Positions 25,150 through 33,961 of a stretch of DNA of 46,722 bases are shown here, piece after piece. Position 1 is the stretch's first letter. Each line of letters opens with the position of its first letter. The DNA comes from Lachnospiraceae bacterium 28-4 (GTDB taxonomy: Bacteria > Bacillota > Clostridia > Lachnospirales > Lachnospiraceae). The DNA is taken from NCBI GenBank assembly GCA_000403275.2, contig KE159600.1:220191-266912 (forward strand), written 5' to 3'. Position numbers and translations under genes: made by a program. The notes beneath the pieces were generated by a model. It was not told the origin of the DNA and ran no database searches. It worked only from the letters and a program-made list of their open reading frames with translations.

Positions 25150-26721
25150 TTATCTGCCTGTCATTATACCACCTTTCCTTCCCACCTGACAATCACCAAT
25201 CCCCAGTTCCACCGTTTTCGTGGCCACCTGTTCCCGGAACCGGACATCGTGTTCCACCACCAGCATAGCGGGCTTATATTCCATCAAAAGCTTTTCTATC
25301 TGCATCCGGGAAAATACATCGATATAATTCAAAGGTTCATCCCATATATACAAATGCGCCGGGTTGAGCAGACTCGCTGCAATCAATACTTTTTTCTTCT
25401 GTCCTTCCGAATAATCTTCCATATTCTTGACAAATTGCACCCTCTCCATATCCAGCTGGCGCAGTATGGCGCAAAACAGGCTTTCATCCAAATCCTTTTT
25501 CCTGCAAAAATCCTGAACGCTTCCCCGCAGGAAAGAAGTATCCTGATTAATATAGGAAACTTTCAGCCCGGATGCCGTCTGAAGACTTCCGCTCTCCATC
25601 ACTTCGAATCCGCTTTTTTCTCTTTCTCCATCGATTTTTCTTAAAATGGCCTTAATGAGACTGGACTTTCCACATCCGTTCGCCCCGTTTAAAAATACCC
25701 GTTCTCCCTGGCAGACCTCGAAGCTCACCCCTTCAAACAGTGGTTTCTCCGCACCAGCATATTGTAAGCCGTATTTATCGGCCGAAAGCAGCTTCTTTTT
25801 GAAATGTTCCAGCGGCTTTATCTTCAAATCGACAGGGTTCTCAATATCCACGAGCAGACCTTCCTTTTCCTGGATTTCCTTTTCCATCCGACTTTCTATT
25901 TGCGAAACCCTGCTTTGCATTTTTTTCGTCTTAGAACCGATATAAGCCCTGTTCGCATGATCATCCAACGGATCGTAGCCTATTTTCGTATCCTCGTTTT
26001 TCTCCGCCCATTGCCTGGATCGGTCTGACGCCTTTCTCAATTTGGCGATCTCTTTTCTATGCTTCTCGTTCTCCATCCGGGCGAAAACATCTTTCCGGTT
26101 TTTGTTTTCCCACCAACTGGAAAAATTACCCGTCTGCACTTCGATCGAATGGCGGTTCAATACAAGTACATGATCAATGCATGCATCCAGAAAATCCCGG
26201 TCATGGGATACCAAAATAAATCCTTTTTTCCCTGCCAGATATTTCTTTACCGTCTCTCTCGATTCCCTGTCCAGATGATTCGTCGGTTCGTCGATCAGAA
26301 GGAAATCATTTTCCCCGGAAAACAAAACCGCCAGCATCACCTTAGCCCGCTCGCCAAAACTCAACGTAGCAAACGGTCGATACAAAATCCCGCTGTCCAG
26401 TCCAAGTTTATCCAGTTCGCAGAAAATCCTCCACTGCTCTACTCCGGCTTTCAGCTCATCCACGAATTCCGCTGCGGGCCGCTCCATATCCTCCTCTTTT
26501 ATTTGATAAGGAAAATAATCGAACGCCGCATTCGTGCTGATAGAACCCTTGTATTCATATTTTCCGAGCAGCAGGTTCAGAAAAGTCGTTTTTCCCTTTC
26601 CATTCCTTCCTACAAATCCCAGCTTCCAATCCGTGTCAATGGAAAAAGACACATTTTCAAATATATTGTCAAAACTTCCCTCATAATAAAAAGTGAGGTT
26701 ATTTACGCCTATCCTTGCCAT
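25150..26721 (-). CDS. ABC-F ribosome-protection ATPase, Lsa-like
   Basis: A 523-residue protein with two ABC domains and no membrane part. Domain 1: Walker A GRNGKGKTTF, signature LSFGERAK, Walker B FLLIDEPTNHLD. Domain 2: GANGCGKSSL, YSEGQKKK and LYIWDEPLNYID. The start (ARIGVNNLTFYYEGSFDNI, then FENVSFSIDTDWKLGFVGRN) matches Lsa-type proteins that displace lincosamide, streptogramin A and pleuromutilin drugs from the ribosome. GGAGGAGG before ATG 26721 decides the start. Regulation is by an upstream leader peptide and attenuator. Resistance spectrum is inferred from family. Confidence 0.9.
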   Translation of the reverse strand: MARIGVNNLTFYYEGSFDNIFENVSFSIDTDWKLGFVGRNGKGKTTFLNLLLGKYEYKGSISTNAAFDYFPYQIKEEDMERPAAEFVDELKAGVEQWRIFCELDKLGLDSGILYRPFATLSFGERAKVMLAVLFSGENDFLLIDEPTNHLDRESRETVKKYLAGKKGFILVSHDRDFLDACIDHVLVLNRHSIEVQTGNFSSWWENKNRKDVFARMENEKHRKEIAKLRKASDRSRQWAEKNEDTKIGYDPLDDHANRAYIGSKTKKMQSRVSQIESRMEKEIQEKEGLLVDIENPVDLKIKPLEHFKKKLLSADKYGLQYAGAEKPLFEGVSFEVCQGERVFLNGANGCGKSSLIKAILRKIDGEREKSGFEVMESGSLQTASGLKVSYINQDTSFLRGSVQDFCRKKDLDESLFCAILRQLDMERVQFVKNMEDYSEGQKKKVLIAASLLNPAHLYIWDEPLNYIDVFSRMQIEKLLMEYKPAMLVVEHDVRFREQVATKTVELGIGDCQVGRKGGIMTGR

Positions 26722-26850
26722 TTCAATTCCTCCTCCCAGCTGTCGCCAAAGGAATCCATGCCCGTAAAATAACCTCAATCCGTTTTTTATTTTATTCCCG
26801 CGCTTTTTGGGCGCGCCGCTTCCGCAGCGGATTTATACGCCCTTTGCGCA

Positions 26851-26884
26851 TCAAAAAAGAGAGGTTATGAGAACATAATCCACC
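26851..26884 (-). promoter_or_regulatory. Transcription attenuator controlling the ABC-F gene
   Basis: GGATTATG pairs with CATAACC (one bulged A) around a TTCT loop, followed by TCTCTTTTTT: an intrinsic terminator. A complementary GAGGTTAT about 75 bases downstream (near 26770) could pair with CATAACCTC instead and free the gene. The terminator would form when the leader peptide is translated normally and be blocked when a drug-bound ribosome stalls. Confidence 0.68.
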
Positions 26885-26910
26885 TTTGGTAACACAAAAC
26901 GTACATTCAT
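26851..26910 (-). CDS. 19-residue leader peptide of the ABC-F gene
   Basis: The reading frame MNVRFVLPKVDYVLITSLF ends with TGA inside the T-rich tail of the attenuator hairpin, 130 bases upstream of the ABC-F start. The coding sequence runs through both arms of that hairpin, the standard arrangement for drug-induced ribosome stalling. Its ribosome site is weak. The peptide is far too short for ordinary gene finding, and this call rests on its position and frame. Confidence 0.65.
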   Translation of the reverse strand: MNVRFVLPKVDYVLITSLF

Positions 26911-27063
26911 GCCATCAAAAGTAAATTATATCCGCATCTTTCCACCTCTCCCTGTTTTTCATATTCAAGCATTGCCAAATGTCTACTGCTCTTTCCTGAT
27001 TATAAGGCAGGATATTTTTTCTGTCAATGATGAAATTTCCCTGTGTGAAAAAATCCTCCGCCC

Positions 27064-27417
27064 TTATAGCAATCCCCGGCAGCAATCCCTGTATTCGGGC
27101 AGCCGGTCGATATAGGGCTTCAACGCTTTTTCAATCTCACGCTTTTCCAAATCATCCGCCTCATAAGATGTATGTTCGCTGTTCCGCTTCCGCAGCACAT
27201 CTTCTGCGACTTCATGAAACAAAATCCTGCAAAAACCGCCGGCATCCATTACTACTCTGCTTTCCACAACCTCCTGCCCTTTCGCCTCGATCTGCATCAG
27301 GATATATCCAAGTTTTTCGGACCAGAGCCATTCAATATAAGGACTTGCCTTAATATACCCCTCAAATACCCCGTAGACTTTTTCCATTTCCGCATCCCTT
27401 TTTGCTTCCTGAACCAT
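27064..27417 (-). CDS. Conserved-looking hypothetical protein, 117 residues
   Basis: I do not recognise this protein. It is soluble and contains WLWSEKLGYILMQIEAKGQ, followed by GGFCRILFHEVAEDVLRKRNSE and a charged C-terminal half. GGAGGAGGG lies before the ATG, which is strong support for expression. It sits between tmk and the ABC-F leader on the same strand, with no clear functional link to either. Confidence 0.7.
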   Translation of the reverse strand: MVQEAKRDAEMEKVYGVFEGYIKASPYIEWLWSEKLGYILMQIEAKGQEVVESRVVMDAGGFCRILFHEVAEDVLRKRNSEHTSYEADDLEKREIEKALKPYIDRLPEYRDCCRGLL

Positions 27418-27563
27418 GGTTCCCTCCTCCTGTGTATTTTATGTATAAAAACATTTTACCATAGGAACACATGGATTTTATACATGTAAATACTGGATAC
27501 TGCGGAAATCTATTTTGCCGGAAAAGGACTGCACTCAATGGAAAAGAAGAAGGCCGCCGCATT

Positions 27564-28214
27564 CTATAGGCCGAAATATCCTCTGACCGCTTCCCATATA
27601 TTATCCGCAATCGCCTCTCTGGATTGGTTTCCGTCAATTACCGTATACTTTTCTTCTCCTGCCAGAAGATCGAACGCCTTTTTATAATTTTCCCTGACCT
27701 CTACCAATCTGGACTTTTTTTCAAATAATTCCTGGTGAAAGCGGTTCCTGGCAATACGTTCCAGAGCGGTGTCCGGATCCACATCGATAAACAGATTGAC
27801 CGTCGGCCTTAAAATCAAAGCGCTCTGTTCATTTGCCCTGATCACCCACTCCATCGGCACATCCACGCTATGGTAAGCATAGGAAGAAAAATAATATCTG
27901 TCAGTCAGAACCGTCGTCCCCTCCTCAATCTTAGAGGCGATACCATCCACTTCATTCAGAAGATGATCCAGGCGGTCAGCGGCAAATAATGCTGCGATCG
28001 CCTTATTATCCATTCGAATCCTCCCTGTCATAACCTGGCGGACCAGGGAACCCACGGGCGCATTGGTCGGCTCCATCGTTGTATAGCAGCAGACCCCTTC
28101 TTTTTTCAGCCGTTCCGCCAATAACCCGATCTGCGTGCTTTTCCCGCTTCCGTCAATGCCCTCAAATGCGATAAAATTCCCTTTTTGTTTTTTGCCTTCC
28201 CGATTTTCTCCCAT
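27564..28214 (-). CDS. tmk: Thymidylate kinase
   Basis: A 216-residue enzyme that phosphorylates dTMP to dTDP. P-loop FEGIDGSGKST near residue 18, DRYYFSSYAYH near 98 and a LID-like region rich in basic residues (ARNRFHQELFEKKSR) are visible. The length is normal. An extended -10 promoter lies upstream at 28332-28340. The first ten residues are polar and variable. Confidence 0.93.
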   Translation of the reverse strand: MGENREGKKQKGNFIAFEGIDGSGKSTQIGLLAERLKKEGVCCYTTMEPTNAPVGSLVRQVMTGRIRMDNKAIAALFAADRLDHLLNEVDGIASKIEEGTTVLTDRYYFSSYAYHSVDVPMEWVIRANEQSALILRPTVNLFIDVDPDTALERIARNRFHQELFEKKSRLVEVRENYKKAFDLLAGEEKYTVIDGNQSREAIADNIWEAVRGYFGL

Positions 28215-28331
28215 AACGCGCCACTCTCTCCTGCATTCTTTTTACTATCGTCCGAAAATATCTCTCGTGCTATTATACTTTGTCACCAGCCGCGAGGCTG
28301 CTGACCTGCGCGCATATCAGTGCGCTTCCTT

Positions 28332-28340
28332 ATTATACCA
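28332..28340 (-). promoter_or_regulatory. Extended -10 promoter upstream of tmk
   Basis: On the minus strand TGGTATAAT is an extended -10 element, about 120 bases before the tmk start. A second TATAAT lies nearer the gene. No strong -35 was found for either. Confidence 0.45.
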
Positions 28341-28457
28341 TATCTCCCGGACTTTTCCATGGTTATTTCTTTTCCAGCGCGCCTGAAGTCCTTTTATCTC
28401 CTAAAGATCACTAACATTGCCTTGCAAAACCATTCCTCATTCGTCTGCCCGATGAAA

Positions 28458-29300
28458 TCATAAAATAATACGTTCCAGGACACCATTACCCGCCGCTTCT
28501 TTCACGCGGGCGGCATAATCCGAAACAGAACCGGACAAATATTCCAGCAATTTTTCATCGCCTCCGCAAGTTTCCCCGGCAAACGCCTCCGCCGCTTTCC
28601 TCATCCACTGCTCCGTCTCCCCCGGGCCAAACTCCGTCAATACCGCCTCCATCCGCAAATAATCTTCTTTTATAAATCCCGGTTCCGATAACGGTTTCTT
28701 TATCAGCATATGTCCAAGAACGGAAAGAAAAACGATCCCGCAAATATTATCTATCATTTCTTTATAATATTTATCGTATCCCGCCAATACTCTTGTCACA
28801 TAGCTTTTCGGAAATATTTTTAAAAAGGATTGTTCCAGGTGGATGCACTCAATAAATTCATAAACCTTATCAATTCCCGTACTGCCGGACAAATCCTTCA
28901 GAACGGGATAATCGAGCATCACTATCGTATTCTGCGGTTCAAACTTCATATCGTACCATTGAAAGAACTCCGGCAGCGCTTTGACAAAAGTATCGTATAA
29001 GCAGCAATTTTCATAACTGTCAAATTCCGGCAGGATGTTATTATACAGATCCAACGCCGCCTTCACTTTTTCTCCGACATAGGCCAGCCCGTCCTCATAA
29101 GCCCGCTGCGCCGTCCTTCCCCCGTCCGCTGCCAGCTCATGCCGGCCCGGTAAGCCCGTTTCCCTGATGCAATACAAAACAGCCCCCATCAGTTGTTCCG
29201 CCTTCTCGTAAGTAACGGATGTGCTTTCAAAAGAAGTGTATTTTTCCGCCAGCTTCCCCACTATCGGAAGCAGCTCTTCCATTTTATAAGTCATCGGCAT
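28458..29300 (-). CDS. DUF6179-like protein
   Basis: A 280-residue soluble protein that I associate from memory with the DUF6179 family of Clostridia (LAEKYTSFESTSVTYEKAEQ near residue 17 is the recognisable part). Function unknown. Its start abuts the preceding stop (TAAATG), with GGAGG just upstream; the Met at codon 3 has better spacing and may be the true start. It forms a pair with the DUF6323-like gene, which points to a shared role. Confidence 0.75.
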   Translation of the reverse strand: MPMTYKMEELLPIVGKLAEKYTSFESTSVTYEKAEQLMGAVLYCIRETGLPGRHELAADGGRTAQRAYEDGLAYVGEKVKAALDLYNNILPEFDSYENCCLYDTFVKALPEFFQWYDMKFEPQNTIVMLDYPVLKDLSGSTGIDKVYEFIECIHLEQSFLKIFPKSYVTRVLAGYDKYYKEMIDNICGIVFLSVLGHMLIKKPLSEPGFIKEDYLRMEAVLTEFGPGETEQWMRKAAEAFAGETCGGDEKLLEYLSGSVSDYAARVKEAAGNGVLERIIL

Positions 29301-29840
29301 TTACCTCCAGCAAAGCTCCCGCAATGTTTCCAGATACAGTTCATGATCCCATCTTTTCACTTCATCAAATTTCCCGTACTCTCCATATCCTTTCGAAGCC
29401 CTATAACCGTCATATCCTGCCCGAACCGCCTGGGCAAAAATGTTCAGGCACGTTCCTTCCAGATAATCCAGATCCCCGAAACAGATCTCTTCAAACTGTT
29501 CCTTCATAAAATGCAGGAGTTTTTCATCCGAAATTTCATCCTCCATCTCATTTTTATACAGATAAAAGATTTCCTGCAGCCGGATCAACGTCGCGGCATA
29601 ATTACTCTGGTCGATAAAATCCGAATCGCAAAATTCGTAAATAATCTCCGGTATGATCCCGGCTCCGAACTCCACCCTCCGCTGTGTCCTCAGCGCATTA
29701 GCCCGTTCTTCCACGATCATTTCCGCCTCTTGTCCGCTCAACACAAGCCCGAAACGCTCCGTCACCCGATTCGTCTCCAGCACTTTAGCCAGCTGATTCT
29801 GCTTCTGCCATAAATCCATCCAGTTTTTATCCAAAAGCAT
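29301..29840 (-). CDS. DUF6323-like protein
   Basis: A 179-residue, mostly helical soluble protein. It has LVLSGQEAEMIVEERANAL near residue 32 and FGAGIIPEIIYEFCDS near 58, features I associate with DUF6323 proteins found beside DUF6179. Function unknown. Translationally coupled to the DUF6179-like gene. No membrane segment or catalytic motif is visible. Confidence 0.72.
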   Translation of the reverse strand: MLLDKNWMDLWQKQNQLAKVLETNRVTERFGLVLSGQEAEMIVEERANALRTQRRVEFGAGIIPEIIYEFCDSDFIDQSNYAATLIRLQEIFYLYKNEMEDEISDEKLLHFMKEQFEEICFGDLDYLEGTCLNIFAQAVRAGYDGYRASKGYGEYGKFDEVKRWDHELYLETLRELCWR

Positions 29841-30015
29841 CCCTCCATCCTCTTAAGTTTTCCTTCTCTCTTTCACGGTAACACATAATATACCACCGCC
29901 CAAAAGCCGTTACCAGTCTTGTTTTTTAAATATTTTTGTGGTATAATATAGCAAAAGAAACATAGGAAAACAAATGCTCCCCTATGTTGGCCAAAGAAAA
30001 ATAAAACATCGTCAT

Positions 30016-30426
30016 TCATGAGCATCCATACTCCTTCTCACACCATTTTGCAATTTCCGCAATTAGTTCCAGCGGAAGCGGTTTATCGTTGGGAAGCTGT
30101 ATCGCTCCTTTGCTTGTCTTATATTCCCGCAGCCTGTCCGCAAATGCCTCCACGGCCTCCGGTCCCGGATACAGGCCGATATGCTTTTTAAAAACCGCAA
30201 ACTGTATCAGATTCCGTTTTTTCCAGTATGTCGGCATACTCCATGATATTTTTTCCACTCCATCCGGTATCGCGGCCCTGACCGCATCGTTTATCTGCCG
30301 TAAGCGGGGCCTGACCTGCTCCGGCTGCCGTTCTATATATTCTTCAATGGTCGCCGGCGCCTCGCCGCAGTAGTGATCCTGATTCGTATTCTTAAAAGTA
30401 CGGCCGCATTTTGGGCATTTCCACAT
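30016..30426 (-). CDS. DUF1801 (YdhG-like) protein with an N-terminal zinc ribbon
   Basis: A 136-residue protein. It starts with a zinc-ribbon-like WKCPKCGRTF...HYC and continues into a DUF1801/YdhG-type domain: YIERQPEQVRPRLRQINDAV, EKISWSMPTYW, IGLYPGPEAVEAF and KGAIQLPNDKPLP. Related YdhG/Fra-like proteins are called iron chaperones, but function here is uncertain. GGGAGGGAAATG lies before the ATG and an extended -10 (TGATATAAT) lies near 30486. Confidence 0.85.
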   Translation of the reverse strand: MWKCPKCGRTFKNTNQDHYCGEAPATIEEYIERQPEQVRPRLRQINDAVRAAIPDGVEKISWSMPTYWKKRNLIQFAVFKKHIGLYPGPEAVEAFADRLREYKTSKGAIQLPNDKPLPLELIAEIAKWCEKEYGCS

Positions 30427-30647
30427 TTTTCATTTCCCTCCCTGATTACTGAAACCGCCAAACCATGTACAAATTTGTAGATTTGATTATATCACTTTTT
30501 TTCTTTCGTGCATACATACTCCTGATATGGTAGAATTGAGTTAAGTACGAAGTACAGAACGGAAGAATTGTCTTTCCGGAATCAAGCACTGCCTTATACT
30601 TATTCATCAGTTCTATGTTACTGTCATCTGGTGTATTACTTCCGACT

Positions 30648-30803
30648 TTAAATCTCCGTCCCTACTTCCACACCATTGCGAAAGGTGAAAGCCACCCTGC
30701 CGTCCGAATAGACCGTTGTGTAATCCACAAGCCTGTGGAACAGCTCCCTTATCCGCTGCTCGTACAGATGGGCGCGCAGAGGTATCTGCTCTCGCCTTGC
30801 TAC
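30648..30803 (-). pseudogene. C-terminal remnant of a large serine recombinase
   Basis: On the minus strand a 51-codon open stretch reads YEQRIRELFHRLVDYTTVYS followed by DGRVAFTFRNGVEVGTEI and a stop, typical of the C-terminal end of recombinases from Lachnospiraceae mobile elements. The rest of the gene is absent: a stop lies just upstream and the sequence then changes. The surrounding bases 30427-30876 hold nothing else that I recognise. Confidence 0.7.
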
Positions 30804-30836
30804 TTAAAGAGTGGCTTGCAGGGCGGCATAAGCACG

Positions 30837-30867
30837 AAACCTGCCGAATGGTTTAAACGGCAGGTTT
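30837..30867. terminator. Hairpin terminator after the TauE gene
   Basis: AAACCTGCCG pairs perfectly with CGGCAGGTTT around an 11-base loop, just beyond the TauE stop codon at 30877. Confidence 0.65.
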
Positions 30868-30876
30868 CTGATTTCA

Positions 30877-31644
30877 TTATTTCAAGTAATTCACTGTCAG
30901 AATGACCACTCCCAGAACAGACAGCACAACGCCAGTTGCACGGTTTAATGTCGCTGCGCTGGCTTTATTTGCGAATTTGGCGGCAATCCTCGCCCAGAGC
31001 AGTGTGGATGCCACACAGAACAGCAGACACCATACATCCGGCATACCGCCTATGGCAAAATGACTGGCAGAGCCTGTAAAGGCCGTAAAAGCCATGATAA
31101 ACACACTTGTCCCAACAGCAGTCTTCAATTCATACCCTAACAGGCTGGTCAAGAGCAGAAGCATCATCATTCCGCCTCCCGCACCTACAAAACCGCAGAT
31201 AAACCCGACAACTATTCCGCTGGCAACTGACTGTATGATACGCTTTTTTCCGCTGACCGCCTGCATGGATTCTTTTGTCCTCATAACAGGCTTTACGATA
31301 AATTTGATCCCGAGGATCAGTGTCATGAATACGGAGAAACTGCCCATAGTGGTATTCGGAACGCGGCTTGCGGCAAGGCTTCCCACCAATGTAAAAATCA
31401 GAACGGTCACCATCATTACAAGGCCATTGCGAATATCAAGGTTTTTATTTTTCCCATAAGTGTATGCGCTTATGGCACTTGCAAGAACATCACTCGCCAG
31501 TGCAATGCCGACTGCCTCATATGCCGGAAGCCCCAGAAAAGTAATCAGCATAGGACTGATTACAGCGGCGGCGCTCATCCCCGCAAACCCCGTTCCGAGC
31601 CCGGCTCCAATTCCTGCAATAAAACAAATGAAAAATTTTAACAT
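30877..31644 (-). CDS. TauE/SafE-family anion exporter
   Basis: A 255-residue membrane protein with about eight hydrophobic helices and two repeated halves, each with a glycine-rich loop (GLGTGFAGMSAAAVISPML and GFICGFVGAGGGMMMLLLL). This family exports sulfite, sulfonates or related anions. Its ATG overlaps the stop of the MarR gene (TAATG), so the two are co-translated, and the regulator most likely controls the exporter. Confidence 0.92.
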   Translation of the reverse strand: MLKFFICFIAGIGAGLGTGFAGMSAAAVISPMLITFLGLPAYEAVGIALASDVLASAISAYTYGKNKNLDIRNGLVMMVTVLIFTLVGSLAASRVPNTTMGSFSVFMTLILGIKFIVKPVMRTKESMQAVSGKKRIIQSVASGIVVGFICGFVGAGGGMMMLLLLTSLLGYELKTAVGTSVFIMAFTAFTGSASHFAIGGMPDVWCLLFCVASTLLWARIAAKFANKASAATLNRATGVVLSVLGVVILTVNYLK

Positions 31645-32090
31645 TATTCTGCCTCCTTCCTTTTCAGATAAGCATTTATATTGCGCAGGATACGGTCATT
31701 TTGTTTTTTTATGCTGTCAATTTCCTCCCATGAAAAACCATTCAGCATGATTGAAACGAATTCCTCCTGCGCGGTCTGCCCATCATGGATGATGTCCACA
31801 GCCCCTTTGCATATCCTCAAATGTGCTGTCTTACGGTTGCATTTCAAATACTCTTTTCTTATATAACCGCACTGTTCCAGAAGTTTTATGGAAGACGATA
31901 CCTGCGATTTTGACAGATATCTGACCTCAATAATATCTGCCGCTGTATCAAAACATGGATTATTGGCTAAAAAGAGAAGGATGTCCAATTCCATTCGGGT
32001 AATATTATGTTTTACACAGACCCCTTCCACACATTTTGAATAAAGTGCCTTGATTGCGTTTTGATGTTCCCATGGATTTAGTGGAATCAT
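31644..32090 (-). CDS. MarR-family transcriptional regulator
   Basis: A 148-residue winged-helix protein: helices LDILLFLANNPCFDTAADI, recognition region YLSKSQVSSSIKLLEQCGYI, and wing EYLKCNRKTAHLRIC. First gene of a two-gene operon with the exporter. An inverted repeat GTTCT-AGAAC lies over the predicted start site (32106-32119), a candidate autoregulatory operator. Confidence 0.9.
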   Translation of the reverse strand: MIPLNPWEHQNAIKALYSKCVEGVCVKHNITRMELDILLFLANNPCFDTAADIIEVRYLSKSQVSSSIKLLEQCGYIRKEYLKCNRKTAHLRICKGAVDIIHDGQTAQEEFVSIMLNGFSWEEIDSIKKQNDRILRNINAYLKRKEAE

Positions 32091-32105
32091 TGCATTCTCC
32101 TTTTT

Positions 32106-32148
32106 GTTCTTTTTAGAACTATTTTATAACAAAAAGAGATTTTGTCAA
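32106..32148 (-). promoter_or_regulatory. Promoter and candidate operator of the MarR-TauE operon
   Basis: On the minus strand TTGACA, a 16-base spacer and TAAAAT form a promoter. The inverted repeat GTTCT-aaaa-AGAAC follows directly, where a MarR dimer would block transcription. Confidence 0.65.
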
Positions 32149-32225
32149 TCATAAATATTTAAAAAACAGCAATGGAAAGAATCGAACATGGCGCAGATGC
32201 GCTTTTCATCGGAAAGCGATGCCAT
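32145..32225 (-). pseudogene. 5' fragment of an ICE sigma-like regulator gene
   Basis: AGGAGGGACGTGCT followed by ATG opens a frame reading MASLSDEKRICAMFDSF, which I recognise as the start of small sigma-70-like helix-turn-helix proteins from integrative conjugative elements of Lachnospiraceae. After SF the similarity ends and the frame stops nine codons later, next to the MarR promoter. A breakpoint of a former mobile element is likely. Confidence 0.55.
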
Positions 32226-32521
32226 AGCACGTCCCTCCTGTATTTTATTTTTATTTCCGGCCCTCTACAACACCACATCACAGCGCAGCGAGGTTTATGC
32301 CACACATCCTGCAAAATGTGACGAAACCTGCCACTAAATTGAATATCCGATTGTTAGCGTAATCCAGGCGCTCGGCACAGGAATGGAGTAGGCGACGGAA
32401 TCCAGCCCCTGCTCAGCCGGTATTACGGAGAAGGAGCTTATTGCAGTCTGAAAAGTACAAGAACACTGGCGTATGTGGATAAAAAACTACATTGATTCTC
32501 AAAAGCCCTGGCTTGAGAAAG
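32226..32521. other. Non-coding or degraded stretch between element remnants
   Basis: Short in-frame pieces (for example IQPLLSRYYGEGAYCSLKST on the plus strand) suggest decayed coding DNA, but none belongs to a family I can name. No promoter or hairpin of note. Confidence 0.4.
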
Positions 32522-32650
32522 ATTATTATACGCAGTTTCATAAGCTCAATTTGCAAGGAAGCCGGTATCGGCAGGACTACTTTTTACAGATATTTTGAAA
32601 ACAAAAACAGCAAAGAAGAAATGCTTCTTTTTAACAAAAAATTTATGTAG
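32522..32650 (+). pseudogene. Remnant of a TetR-family regulator gene
   Basis: The frame reads FISSICKEAGIGRTTFYRYF then ENKNSKEEMLLFNKKF and a stop. This is the recognition helix and first linker of a TetR protein, without the start and without the ligand domain. It lies directly upstream of a complete TetR gene of different sequence, so it is not a duplicate of it. Confidence 0.65.
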
Positions 32651-32687
32651 GTGGAATACGCTGATTGAACCAGTATTAAGTATCCTG

Positions 32688-32716
32688 TTGACAAACAGGC
32701 CGTCTTGCCCTATAAT
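32688..32716 (+). promoter_or_regulatory. Consensus promoter of the TetR-flavin operon
   Basis: TTGACA (32688-32693), exactly 17 bases, then TATAAT (32711-32716): both hexamers match the sigma-A consensus perfectly. Such a strong promoter fits an operon held off by a repressor. Confidence 0.9.
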
Positions 32717-32737
32717 TAAACTGTAAGTTTAATTATA
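32711..32737 (+). promoter_or_regulatory. Perfect palindromic operator over the TetR promoter
   Basis: Two 12-base arms, TATAATTAAACT and AGTTTAATTATA, are exact inverted repeats around GTA. The left arm begins with the -10 hexamer itself and the right arm covers the start of transcription, so a bound TetR dimer would shut off its own operon. Confidence 0.85.
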
Positions 32738-32750
32738 GAGAGATGAACTT

Positions 32751-33395
32751 ATGGCCCGAAGAAAAAAGGAACCAAGGAGTGTGCATCGAGACAATATTGC
32801 ATCAGTAGCTTCTGAACTATTTACTGAAAGAGGCATTTCCTCAACATCTATGGACGACATAGCAAAAGCGGCGGGATATAGCAAGGCAACCCTCTATGTG
32901 TACTTTGAAAACAAAGAAGAAATCGTAAGCATATTAGTCTTAGACAGTATGAAAAAACTGTGTTCCTATATTTCTTCTGCTTTACAACTTCAAACGTCCA
33001 CGAGAGCAAAGTATGATTTGATTTGCAAAGAGTTAACACGGTATCAGGACGAATACCCTTTCTATTTCAAGATGATGCTTGATAAAATCAATGTTAATTT
33101 TGAAAATCAAGACTTTTTCCCGGAAGAAAAAGAAAGCTATGAGATTGGGGAAGAAATAAATAAAATGATAAAAGGGCTTTTGCTGTCCGGCATTGAAAGC
33201 GGTGATTTGCGCCGTGATATAGAACTTATGCCAACTTCATTTTCATGCTGGGGGATGCTGTCGGGACTTATTCTTTTGGCGGCAAACAAAAAAGATTACA
33301 TCCAAAAGACAATGGATATGTCCCGGAATGAATTCCTTCAACATGGTTTTAACATGATTTATCAATCTATCGCAAATACGGAGGAACCAGAATGA
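32751..33395 (+). CDS. TetR/AcrR-family autorepressor
   Basis: A 214-residue regulator. The N-terminal DNA-binding domain is typical (VASELFTERGISSTSMDDIA then KAAGYSKATLYVYFENKEEI); the remaining 150 residues form the ligand-binding and dimer domain. The stop overlaps the start of the flavin reductase gene. With the palindrome at 32711-32737 it most likely represses itself and the two flavin genes in the absence of a redox-active or toxic ligand (inference). Confidence 0.92.
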   Translation: MARRKKEPRSVHRDNIASVASELFTERGISSTSMDDIAKAAGYSKATLYVYFENKEEIVSILVLDSMKKLCSYISSALQLQTSTRAKYDLICKELTRYQDEYPFYFKMMLDKINVNFENQDFFPEEKESYEIGEEINKMIKGLLLSGIESGDLRRDIELMPTSFSCWGMLSGLILLAANKKDYIQKTMDMSRNEFLQHGFNMIYQSIANTEEPE

Positions 33396-33961
33396 GGCCG
33401 AAACGTGTACTTGCTATTTTGGGCAGTCCCCACATAGATGGAGCAACCGCCACTATGTTAAACCATTCAATTTGTGAAGCGGAAAAAGCGGGATATACCA
33501 TTGCTAAAATCAATTTGTACGAAAAACAGTTGGCCTTTTGCGTTGGATGCAGAAGATGCTTAACTTCTGGAATGTGTGTTCAAAAAGACGATATACAAGA
33601 AATCATTTCTTTGCTGCACGAAAGTCAGATTGTAGTCCTTGCGGCTCCTACATATTGGGCTAATGTTCCTGCCCCAGTAAAAAATTTATTTGATCGTCTG
33701 CTGGGAACTGCTATGGAGGAAACAGCGGCATTTCCAAAACCTCGATTGTCCGGGAAAAAATATGTGCTCTTGACTGCCTGTAATACGCCAGCTCCTTTCT
33801 CGTGGATATTTGGACAGAGCAGGGGAGCAATACGAAACATGGATGAGTTTTTCAAAACCGCCGGGATGAAATCAATGGGCAAAATCGTTTGTGCAAACAC
33901 TGGTAAGACAAAGAATGTACCCGAACGGGTGTTGCGAAAAATAGAGAGGTGTTGGAAATGA
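33392..33961 (+). CDS. NADPH-dependent FMN reductase/flavodoxin-like protein
   Basis: A 189-residue flavoprotein: AILGSPHIDGATATML is the FMN phosphate loop, and LAAPTYWANVPAPVKNLFDR is the second flavin-binding region. Cysteines in FCVGCRRCLTSGMC resemble iron-sulfur-flavoprotein-like members. It overlaps both neighbours (ATGA junctions), so the three proteins are produced together. A quinone, nitro or disulfide reductase role under TetR control is plausible. Confidence 0.9.
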   Translation: MRPKRVLAILGSPHIDGATATMLNHSICEAEKAGYTIAKINLYEKQLAFCVGCRRCLTSGMCVQKDDIQEIISLLHESQIVVLAAPTYWANVPAPVKNLFDRLLGTAMEETAAFPKPRLSGKKYVLLTACNTPAPFSWIFGQSRGAIRNMDEFFKTAGMKSMGKIVCANTGKTKNVPERVLRKIERCWK

